Of a stretch of DNA of 5,546 nt, positions 1 through 4,012 are shown piece by piece. The translations under genes were made by a program, and so were the position numbers. Each line of letters begins with the position of its first letter. The stretch's first letter is position 1. This stretch comes from Deltaproteobacteria bacterium (lineage in GTDB: Bacteria; Desulfobacterota; Desulfarculia; Adiutricales; Adiutricaceae). The stretch covers positions 1 through 5,546 of the forward strand of contig JAITJP010000383.1 of the NCBI GenBank assembly GCA_031278835.1, read 5' to 3'. Under the pieces are notes generated by a model. It made no database searches. It was not told the DNA's origin and saw only the letters and a program-made list of their open reading frames with translations.

Positions 1-1
1 C

Positions 2-406
2 GCCCTTTTTTTCATGCTGGGCTGGAAGGCCTATCTGATCGGCTATCTGGTCATTCTGGCCCTGGGCTGGCTGGTCTCGTCGCGCTCACTGACCTATTAC
101 GGCTCTCCCAAACAAGACGATCGAGTCATAATCGACAAAACTTTTGGCTATCTGACGGCCATGTTTTTGGCCCCCCAATATTCCTTTCTTAAAATGCCAT
201 TTTTGTGGGGCTTTTTTATCTTTTTAGTTATAGACATGTTTAAACCCTGGTATGTTGGTAAAATACACAACAAAAATGGCTCAATATACATAATGTTGGA
301 TGATTTTCTTAACGGAATCTCGACTTGTTTCATCTTGTGGCTGGTGGCGACTATTCATTACTTTTTCCTTGAGCCGCGTATTTGGCCGGCCCTTTTCGTC
401 AGATGA
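2..406 (+). CDS. pgpA: Phosphatidylglycerophosphatase A, 5'-truncated by the window edge
   Basis: PgpA is an inner-membrane enzyme that removes phosphate from phosphatidylglycerol phosphate in phosphatidylglycerol synthesis. The frame is open to the left edge, and the first ATG (position 14) falls where the second third of E. coli PgpA aligns. The N-terminal part, including the usual PGTxGS motif, therefore lies outside the window and the real start is not visible. Family landmarks retained, counting from the ATG at 14, are the Asp in VIIDK (about residue 41), VIDMFKPW (about 72-79) and IMLDD (93-97), with hydrophobic membrane segments between them. Several usually conserved positions differ: DE is DK, the FR before the central Asp is FL, KPWP is KPWY, the Asp after it is His, and GGxGIM is GSIYIM. 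GC content drops from about 59% (11-110) to 36% (121-360). The stop overlaps the pncC start. Family assignment is good; catalytic competence is doubtful. Confidence 0.85.
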   Translation, partial: ALFFMLGWKAYLIGYLVILALGWLVSSRSLTYYGSPKQDDRVIIDKTFGYLTAMFLAPQYSFLKMPFLWGFFIFLVIDMFKPWYVGKIHNKNGSIYIMLDDFLNGISTCFILWLVATIHYFFLEPRIWPALFVR

Positions 407-951
407 AAGGCCTTTTGGCTCAGCAGCCCCGCCCGGCTTGGCTAGTCTTTTCCCCGGTCAAGGACTTGTGGGATCGGGCCGCCCTGGTGGCCCGGGCCTT
501 GGAAGAAAAAGGCCTGACCCTGGCCATTGCCGAGAGTTTTACCGGGGGCTGGATTTCAGCGGCCCTAACCTCGATCCCGGGTGTTTCCAACTATTTTATG
601 GCCGGCTTGGTGACTTACTCAAACCAGTCAAAAATGGAAGTCCTGGGCCTTAGCCAAGAGACCCTACTGGAGCATGGGGCGGTCAGTGCTCAATGCGCCC
701 AAGAAATGGCCCTGGGGGCCTTAAGGGCCGGCCAAAGTAACCTAGGCCTGGCCACCACCGGCGTGGCCGGTCCGGGGGGCGGCAGCCCCCAAAAACCCGT
801 GGGCCTGGTTTACCTGGGCCTGTCAAACGGCCCAATCCTGATACACAAAAAGCTGATTTTGGAAGGCCATCGCTTGGAAATAACCTTACGGGCGGCCCTT
901 CAGGCCCTGGACTTTCTTTACGAAAATTTGTCCTTTTTGGCTGACCCTTAA
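403..951 (+). CDS. pncC: Nicotinamide-nucleotide amidase (PncC, CinA C-terminal domain family)
   Basis: PncC deamidates nicotinamide mononucleotide to nicotinate mononucleotide, recycling the NMN released by DNA ligase and other NAD consumers; it acts in the cytoplasm. The 182-residue product has the full family pattern: AESFTGGWISAAL (43-55), GLVTYSNQSK (68-77), HGAVS (91-95), TGVAGPGGGSPQKPVG (119-134) and EGHR (154-157). The usual AESCTGG Cys is Phe here. Only the amidase domain is present. The N-terminal molybdopterin-binding-like domain of full-length CinA is absent, so this is the single-domain form common in bacteria. I chose the ATG at 403 because it overlaps the pgpA stop as ATGA, giving the usual family N-terminus and suggesting translational coupling. 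A TTG at 382 would add seven residues inside pgpA. No Shine-Dalgarno sequence is obvious. The family is frequently encoded beside pgpA. Confidence 0.93.
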   Translation: MKGLLAQQPRPAWLVFSPVKDLWDRAALVARALEEKGLTLAIAESFTGGWISAALTSIPGVSNYFMAGLVTYSNQSKMEVLGLSQETLLEHGAVSAQCAQEMALGALRAGQSNLGLATTGVAGPGGGSPQKPVGLVYLGLSNGPILIHKKLILEGHRLEITLRAALQALDFLYENLSFLADP

Positions 952-973
952 GCCCTCGGCCCCAGACCAGCCC

Positions 974-1010
974 CAGGCCGGCCCGGTGGCCTTTTTGGCC
1001 TGTTTTATTT
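974..1010 (+). terminator. Candidate intrinsic terminator after pncC
   Basis: CAGGCC at 974-979 pairs perfectly with GGCCTG at 997-1002, and two further G-T wobble pairs are possible inside. The stem is followed directly by TTTTATTT. An alternative GGCC/GGCC hairpin (980-983 with 988-991) sits in the loop. It lies 23 bases after the pncC stop, a sensible position for ending the pgpA-pncC transcript. The 13-base loop and the interrupted T run make it modest. Confidence 0.42.
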
Positions 1011-1023
1011 AGCCCCTTTTTCC

Positions 1024-1038
1024 TCGACCCTGGGTCGA
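1024..1038. promoter_or_regulatory. 15-bp palindrome upstream of the two-CxxC gene
   Basis: TCGACCC (1024-1030) and GGGTCGA (1032-1038) are perfect inverted arms around a single central T. The site lies 21 bases before the ATG at 1060. The near-zero spacer fits a dimeric DNA-binding protein better than an RNA hairpin. A regulatory role is inferred only from position and symmetry. No matching promoter elements were recognised. Confidence 0.3.
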
Positions 1039-1059
1039 AACCAGATAGCGGTTTAATCT

Positions 1060-1308
1060 ATGACCAATTCCGATGAGGTGACCAAGCTTCGCCAGGAGGT
1101 AGAGCGCCTCAAAATCGAAATCACCGAACTAAAGCTCAAGATCCCCACCGGGGTCCTGCAGATTTGTTCGAGTTGCCAAAAAATCAAGGATCCCAATGGG
1201 CACTGGATACCGCTGGATCGCTTTTTATCGCTTTACGCCGGCCTGCAAACCAGTCATGGCTATTGTGAGCAATGCGCCGCCAGGCTGATCGCCGAGGCCG
1301 AGAGTTGA
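1060..1308 (+). CDS. Small coiled-coil protein with a two-CxxC (IC..C.KI) putative metal-binding module
   Basis: The 82-residue product has two parts. Residues 5-27 form a charged heptad-like helix (VTKLRQEVERLKIEITELKLKI), shown here only as a description of a probable short coiled coil. Residues 35-72 hold ICSSCQKIKDPNGHW followed by SHGYCEQC, giving two Cys pairs (Cys36/Cys39 and Cys69/Cys72). The spacing suggests a zinc ribbon-like site. I recognise this as the 'IC.xCKKI(R)D..GyW...SHGiCpeC' module usually found at the C-terminus of PAS, GAF or receiver-domain signalling proteins, often after a coiled coil. Here it stands alone with no sensor or receiver domain. No Shine-Dalgarno is clear ahead of the ATG. 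It has its own flanks: a terminator-like hairpin and palindrome upstream and a hairpin downstream, so it may be a single-gene unit. Function is unknown; a role as a signalling partner is inference. Confidence 0.8.
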   Translation: MTNSDEVTKLRQEVERLKIEITELKLKIPTGVLQICSSCQKIKDPNGHWIPLDRFLSLYAGLQTSHGYCEQCAARLIAEAES

Positions 1309-1341
1309 GGGCCCCTTAGCCCAAAACTTTGCTTTTTCCCA

Positions 1342-1380
1342 AAAGGCCCCAAGGCCGCCCCCGGCTCTCTTGGGCCCTTT
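1342..1380. repeat. Imperfect GC-rich hairpin between the two-CxxC and YchF-like genes
   Basis: Bases 1342-1353 pair with 1369-1380: an outer 5-bp stem, one C-C mismatch, then six pairs (CCCAAG with CTTGGG). A further GCCG/CGGC stem (1354-1357 with 1362-1365) closes a CCCC loop inside. No T run of useful length follows on either strand, so it is not a typical intrinsic terminator. It could be a leader structure of the next gene or a factor-assisted terminator of the previous one. Confidence 0.4.
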
Positions 1381-1417
1381 GAAGCTCTGATTAAAACACA
1401 GGATCATTGGATTTTTT

Positions 1418-2434
1418 ATGAAGGCCTTTCTTATCGGGCGCCCCTCGTCCGGACGGGAAACCATCTTTCGAGCCTTAACCGCTCTGGGTCCCAGCCCCGT
1501 CCACTCGGACCTTCGCCAAGGCGAAGCCCTGGTGGCCGATCCGCGACTTGATTATTTGAGTTCAATTTTTAAACCGCGCAAGCACACCCCGGCCAGGCTG
1601 GAGTTGTTTTTGCCCAAGCCCCAATTGGAGCCCCAAAAGGCCCTTAAGGTCAGTTTGGAAAAGGCCAGGGAAGCCGACCTTCTTTTGATGGTCTTGGCCG
1701 ACTTTCCCGACCCGGCCGGGCAGCGGCCCGATCCCGAAAAGGAGGCCACTTTTTTGACCTCCGAACTAAAGGCCGCTGATTTCGTGACCGTTTCCACCCG
1801 CCTGGAAAAGATCGACGAGGAAAACAAAAGGGGCAAAAAGGCCGACCCCCTGGAGCGAGAGTTATTGGAAAAAGCCCTGAAGGCCTTGGATGAAAACCAG
1901 CCCTTGCGAGATTTCCCGGAACTGACCAAGGCGCCCAAACTTCGAGGCTTCGGTCTTCTTTCGGCCAAGCCGCTTCTGGCCTTGGTCAATTTGGCCGACA
2001 ACTCCTCCGGCCCCCCCAATTATCAAATGGAGGTGCCTTATCTAAGCCTAAAGGGTAGTTTAGAAGAAGAGTTTAGTCGCCTTAGCCCCGAGGAAGCCGC
2101 CGAACTTATGGGCGCTTACGACCTAACCGAACTGGGCCTCTCTCGAGTGGCCAAAAAACTCTACGACATGATGGATCTGGTCAGTTTTTTTACCGTGGGT
2201 GAGGACGAGTGCCGGGCCTGGACCATCTCCAAGGGCGACACGGCCCTAAGCGCCGCCGGGCAAATCCACTCGGACATTCAAAAGGGTTTTATCAGGGCCG
2301 AGGTGGTGGCCTTTGACGATTTTAAGGCTTGCGGAAACTTTAATGAGGTTAAAAAACGCGGCCTTTTTCGCCTGGAAAGTAAGAGCTATCTGGTGGCCGA
2401 CGGTGACATCATTCACTTCCGTTTTAACCTTTAA
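1418..2434 (+). CDS. YchF/OLA1-like protein with degenerate nucleotide-binding site and intact TGS domain
   Basis: The 338-residue product aligns over its length with YchF (Obg-related P-loop NTPase, normally about 363 residues), but the G domain is eroded. The P-loop reads GRPSSGRET (7-15), so the invariant Lys and following Ser of GxxxxGKS/T are Arg13 and Glu14. The YchF landmark DPRLDYLSSIFKPRKHTPA is present (41-59), but the switch II stretch (DIAGLVKGAS and following) is missing and replaced by LPKPQLEPQKAL. The base-recognition region NVxE reads NLAD (191-194). A helical segment (about 104-165) corresponds to the YchF coiled coil. The C-terminal TGS region is well kept: FFTVGEDECRAWT (257-269), AAGQIHSD (279-286), KGFIRAEVV (289-297), VADGDIIHFRFN (326-337). 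Likely a divergent paralog that no longer binds nucleotide normally; a ribosome-related role is inference. The ATG follows TTGGA and six Ts. The gene ends in tandem TAA codons. Confidence 0.85.
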   Translation: MKAFLIGRPSSGRETIFRALTALGPSPVHSDLRQGEALVADPRLDYLSSIFKPRKHTPARLELFLPKPQLEPQKALKVSLEKAREADLLLMVLADFPDPAGQRPDPEKEATFLTSELKAADFVTVSTRLEKIDEENKRGKKADPLERELLEKALKALDENQPLRDFPELTKAPKLRGFGLLSAKPLLALVNLADNSSGPPNYQMEVPYLSLKGSLEEEFSRLSPEEAAELMGAYDLTELGLSRVAKKLYDMMDLVSFFTVGEDECRAWTISKGDTALSAAGQIHSDIQKGFIRAEVVAFDDFKACGNFNEVKKRGLFRLESKSYLVADGDIIHFRFNL

Positions 2435-2449
2435 TAAAGCTTAAAGCTT
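2435..2449. repeat. Short tandem repeat (TAAAGCT x2) at the gene end
   Basis: TAAAGCT occurs twice in tandem (2435-2441 and 2442-2448). It starts with the second of two tandem in-frame TAA stop codons of the YchF-like gene. It also contains two AAGCTT sites around one base, making a 13-bp symmetrical element (2437-2449). There is no T tract, so it is not a typical terminator. The remaining spacer up to 2549 shows no convincing feature beyond the GGAGG of the next gene. A GATAAT (2520-2525) has no good -35 partner. Confidence 0.5.
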
Positions 2450-2549
2450 AGGCTGACCACCAAGCCAAAATGGCCCAAAAAACGCCAAGAAAGGATCAAT
2501 TTTAGCCTGAAATGTTTGAGATAATTTTACCATTCCTGGAGGCTTTTTA

Positions 2550-3341
2550 ATGACGGTTTCTGATTACTTTTCCGTCAAAACCATCAAAGCTCTGACCAGC
2601 CTCCAAAGGAACAATAACCGCCTCTGGTATCAAGAAAACAAAGGCCTTTTGGATGAATTTCTTTTCAGCCCGGCCAAGCGTATGGTCATCGATGTTGGCC
2701 AAATTTTATCTCGTCACGCCGAGAAATTAGTGGCCGATCCCAAGGTGGATAGATCCATTTATCGCCTCTACCGAGACACCAGGTTTTCCAAAGACAAAAA
2801 TCCCTACAAGGAACACCTGGGGCTGATTTGGTGGCATGATTTGCCCGAGGGCAAGTTATCCAGCCCTTGTTTTTATTTTCACTTAAGCCCGGAGGGTTTT
2901 AATTGGTCAGTGGGTTGCTACACCTTTACCCCCTGGACCTTGTTGGCCTTCCGGCAGACCATCTTGGAGCCCGAATCCGCTAAGGCTTTTAAGACCCTGG
3001 CCGCCCAGATTAATAAAATGGACCTTGACTTTAATCCCCCGGATTTAAAAAGACTGCCCAGTGGTTTTTCCGGCCCGCCTTGGACTTCCGAGTGGCTAAG
3101 GCGAAAGTCCATATACACTTGGAGTAAAACCCTGCCCAACTCCGAGAGGACCATTTTGGGCCCAAACGGGGCCACTTACTTGGCCAAGCTTTTTCTTGAA
3201 TCCCTGCCCCTTTATTCCTTTCTGGTCAAACTAATGGAAACCGGCCGGGACCTGGAAAGGGATAATCCTGAACTTATGGTCCCCCGGGCCCCCATGGCCC
3301 ATCCGGTCAAAAAGGTCCAGCTTCAGGAAGATGATTTTTAA
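2550..3341 (+). CDS. DUF2461 domain-containing protein
   Basis: The 263-residue product belongs to the DUF2461 family (TIGR02453 type), whose biochemical role is not established to my knowledge. Family hallmarks are the N-terminal NNNRLWYQENK (21-31), corresponding to the usual 'NN..WF..nk', and the signature SIYRLYRDTRFSKDKNPYKEHLGL (about 69-92), with its Arg-Asp-Thr-Arg-Phe and Lys-x-Pro-Tyr-Lys elements. The beta-rich middle (FYFHLSPEGFNWSVGCY, 108-124) also fits. It is somewhat longer than the roughly 225 residues I expect, with an extra acidic C-terminal tail ending QEDDF. There is no signal peptide or membrane segment, so it is probably cytoplasmic. The start is firm: GGAGG at 2538-2542 lies seven bases before the ATG. 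It is 115 bases from the upstream gene and followed by a terminator-like hairpin, so it is probably transcribed alone or as the last gene of a unit. Confidence 0.9.
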   Translation: MTVSDYFSVKTIKALTSLQRNNNRLWYQENKGLLDEFLFSPAKRMVIDVGQILSRHAEKLVADPKVDRSIYRLYRDTRFSKDKNPYKEHLGLIWWHDLPEGKLSSPCFYFHLSPEGFNWSVGCYTFTPWTLLAFRQTILEPESAKAFKTLAAQINKMDLDFNPPDLKRLPSGFSGPPWTSEWLRRKSIYTWSKTLPNSERTILGPNGATYLAKLFLESLPLYSFLVKLMETGRDLERDNPELMVPRAPMAHPVKKVQLQEDDF

Positions 3342-3357
3342 GCCCGCTGGGTTTTTT
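3341..3357 (+). terminator. Candidate intrinsic terminator after the DUF2461 gene
   Basis: CCC (3343-3345) pairs with GGG (3349-3351) around a GCT loop. The stem can be extended by a G-T and an A-T pair, and it runs into six Ts (3352-3357). It begins at the last base of the stop codon. The stem is short, so strength is uncertain, but position and T run fit. Confidence 0.42.
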
Positions 3358-3384
3358 CGTGCGGTTTTTTAAGTTCCAGAATTT

Positions 3385-3414
3385 ATATTTCGCTCCCCAC
3401 GGGGGCCGAAATAT
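3385..3414. repeat. Perfect 8-bp inverted repeat with GC-rich loop
   Basis: ATATTTCG (3385-3392) and CGAAATAT (3407-3414) are perfect inverted arms. The 14 bases between them add four C-G pairs and a CACG loop after one C-C mismatch. The result is a solid hairpin about 45 bases after the DUF2461 stop. It is followed by TTTGGG rather than a long T run. It could stabilise the 3' end of the upstream transcript or be the first element of the repeat field to its right. Confidence 0.6.
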
Positions 3415-3594
3415 TTGGGCCGCTTTTGAAATTTTTAAGGCCTTTTTGGAGGCGATATTTTTTGAAGCCCGGCCAGTTTTTGGCCACATATTTTATAACC
3501 AATTTGAAAGTTTTAATGTTTTTTCGCTGACCATTTTTTCAACCAGGCTTGGATTTTTGCTTAGTTTTTAAGGCCAGCCATTTTGACCAATTTT

Positions 3595-3617
3595 GAAAAT
3601 TTTTGGCAAAAATTTTC
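3595..3617. repeat. Perfect 10-bp inverted repeat in repeat unit 1
   Basis: GAAAATTTTT (3595-3604) and AAAAATTTTC (3608-3617) are perfect inverted arms around GGC. In RNA the stem could be extended by three U-G pairs (3592-3594 with 3618-3620). It is A/T-only apart from the outer G-C pair, so moderately stable. It marks the core of the first array unit. Confidence 0.65.
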
Positions 3618-3684
3618 GGGCCTTTTTTGATTTTTTGGGAATTTTAGGCGGAAATTTTTTAGGCCGTTTTTTGATTTTTCGGGC

Positions 3685-3700
3685 ATTTTTGGCCAAAAAT
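3685..3700. repeat. Perfect 16-bp palindrome in repeat unit 3
   Basis: ATTTTTGG followed by CCAAAAAT is fully self-complementary with no spacer. It sits at the same place in its 43-bp unit as the inverted repeat at 3595-3617. The matching cores of units 2 and 4 (around 3648 and 3736) are decayed versions. This suggests that the palindrome, rather than the whole unit, is the conserved element. Confidence 0.65.
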
Positions 3701-3748
3701 TTTTTGCCGAATTTGCGATTTTTTATAATTTTTTGGCGGGGAATTGTT

Positions 3749-3770
3749 GGCGATTTTTTAAAATTTCGCC
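3749..3770. repeat. Imperfect 22-bp palindrome at the array's right end
   Basis: GGCGA (3749-3753) pairs with TCGCC (3766-3770), and TTTT with AAAA in the centre, with two T-T mismatches between. It directly follows the fourth array unit and may be a last, partial copy. Confidence 0.45.
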
Positions 3771-3782
3771 CATTGTTTGAAT

Positions 3783-3800
3783 GAGCCTTTGAGGCTCTTT
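3783..3800 (+). terminator. Short hairpin with T run, weak terminator candidate
   Basis: GAGCCT (3783-3788) and AGGCTC (3792-3797) form a perfect 6-bp stem with a TTG loop, followed by TTT. The three-base T run is too short for confidence. If it acts, it would stop read-through from the T-rich region before the regulator gene. Confidence 0.3.
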
Positions 3801-3825
3801 GGCCAGCCTCGGGTCAGCTGGATTC

Positions 3826-3837
3826 CCTAAATTTAGG
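3826..3837. repeat. Perfect 12-bp palindrome CCTAAATTTAGG
   Basis: The sequence is fully self-complementary with no spacer. It lies about 175 bases before the regulator start. It may be a protein-binding site, for example an upstream activator site, but symmetry is the only evidence and A/T-rich palindromes arise readily in this kind of sequence. Confidence 0.35.
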
Positions 3838-3943
3838 CCTGATTTGGTCTTGGCTTTAGGCCAAAGCAGGTCGTTTTGACCTTTTTTGAGACTCGTTTTT
3901 TCGCCCTTGATTTGGCTTTTTTGGGCCTAATTTTTGAGCGCCG

Positions 3944-3965
3944 AAATGGGCCCATGGGCCCATTT
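3944..3965. promoter_or_regulatory. Perfect 22-bp palindrome upstream of the response regulator
   Basis: Each arm is AAATGGGCCCA read inward, and the two arms are exact reverse complements with no spacer. GGGCCC occurs twice, centred nine bases apart, so the site is also a short direct repeat. Its right edge is 47 bases before the GTG start at 4013. As DNA it has the form of an operator for a dimeric regulator. As RNA it gives a 9-bp stem with a CATG loop, flanked by AAA and TTTT, so an attenuator or terminator is the main alternative. Confidence 0.5.
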
Positions 3966-3975
3966 TAGATAAGCG

Positions 3976-3990
3976 AAATCGAGTCGATTT
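3976..3990. promoter_or_regulatory. 15-bp palindrome between the 22-bp palindrome and the ribosome binding site
   Basis: AAATCGA (3976-3982) and TCGATTT (3984-3990) are perfect inverted arms around one G. A partial repeat of its right arm, TCGATTTTT, follows at once (3992-4000). Its position just ahead of the regulator's start fits autoregulation, but no promoter elements were recognised nearby. Confidence 0.35.
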
Positions 3991-3999
3991 TTCGATTTT

Positions 4000-4004
4000 T
4001 GAGG
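4000..4004 (+). promoter_or_regulatory. Ribosome binding site (TGAGG) fixing the GTG start
   Basis: TGAGG lies eight bases before the GTG at 4013, separated by a pure T8 run. In this frame the nearest upstream stop is TGA at 3935-3937, and no ATG, GTG or TTG codon lies between it and 4013. The GTG is therefore the only usable start. Confidence 0.75.
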
Positions 4005-4012
4005 TTTTTTTT

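Larger units (their letters stand above)
3575..3748. repeat. Imperfect tandem array, four units of about 43 bp
   Basis: Units can be set at 3575-3618, 3619-3661, 3662-3705 and 3706-3748. The second and third are clearest: by hand they agree at about 36 of 44 aligned positions, sharing GGCC, a T6-GA-T5/6 block, GGG, ATTTT and a GGC core. The GGC cores are centred at 3606, 3648, 3692 and 3736, spacings of 42, 44 and 44 bases. Units one and four are more diverged. The period is not a multiple of three, which argues against a coding repeat. Two units carry perfect palindromes at the core. What it does is unknown. Confidence 0.6.
3342..4012. other. 670-base T-rich non-coding region with repeats and palindromes
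   Basis: No convincing gene is present between the DUF2461 stop and the response regulator start. Over 3591-3770 I count 86 T, 37 A, 38 G and 19 C in 180 bases, a strong T over A and G over C skew on the + strand. GC is about 32% there, against roughly 60% in sampled coding stretches such as 481-540. The left two thirds hold a roughly 43-bp periodic array. The right third (3780-4012) holds several separate palindromes leading up to the regulator gene. Short open frames here encode only Phe/Leu-rich or Lys/Arg-rich peptides expected from base composition. Confidence 0.8.

Noticed and set aside
382..402. TTG start for pncC adding seven residues
   Set aside because: The ATG at 403 overlaps the pgpA stop as ATGA and gives the usual family N-terminus; the TTG lies inside pgpA with no ribosome binding site.
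1552..2019. 155-codon minus-strand frame
   Set aside because: Antisense shadow of the YchF-like gene; Ser/Arg/Lys-rich with no recognisable domain.
2496..2525. Sigma-70-type promoter (GATAAT at 2520-2525) before the DUF2461 gene
   Set aside because: The -10 is reasonable, but the -35 region (TCAATT) matches poorly, so it is not supported as a feature.
3359..3571. Open frame of 70 codons with GTG start, + strand
   Set aside because: No ribosome binding site, Phe-rich product as expected from T-rich DNA, no recognisable family, and it lies across the hairpin and the periodic T-run/GGC elements.
3575..3748. CRISPR array
   Set aside because: Units are contiguous and imperfect with no unique spacers, and no cas genes are present.
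3593..3784. Open frame of 63 codons with TTG start, Phe/Leu-rich
   Set aside because: It overlaps the 43-bp array, whose period is not a multiple of three. The composition follows the T skew and there is no ribosome binding site.
3780..4012. Sigma-54 promoter (GG-N10-GC type) or sigma-70 promoter before the response regulator
   Set aside because: No stretch showed the TGGCAC-N5-TTGC pattern. A TTGACC at 3876-3881 has no -10 partner at normal spacing.
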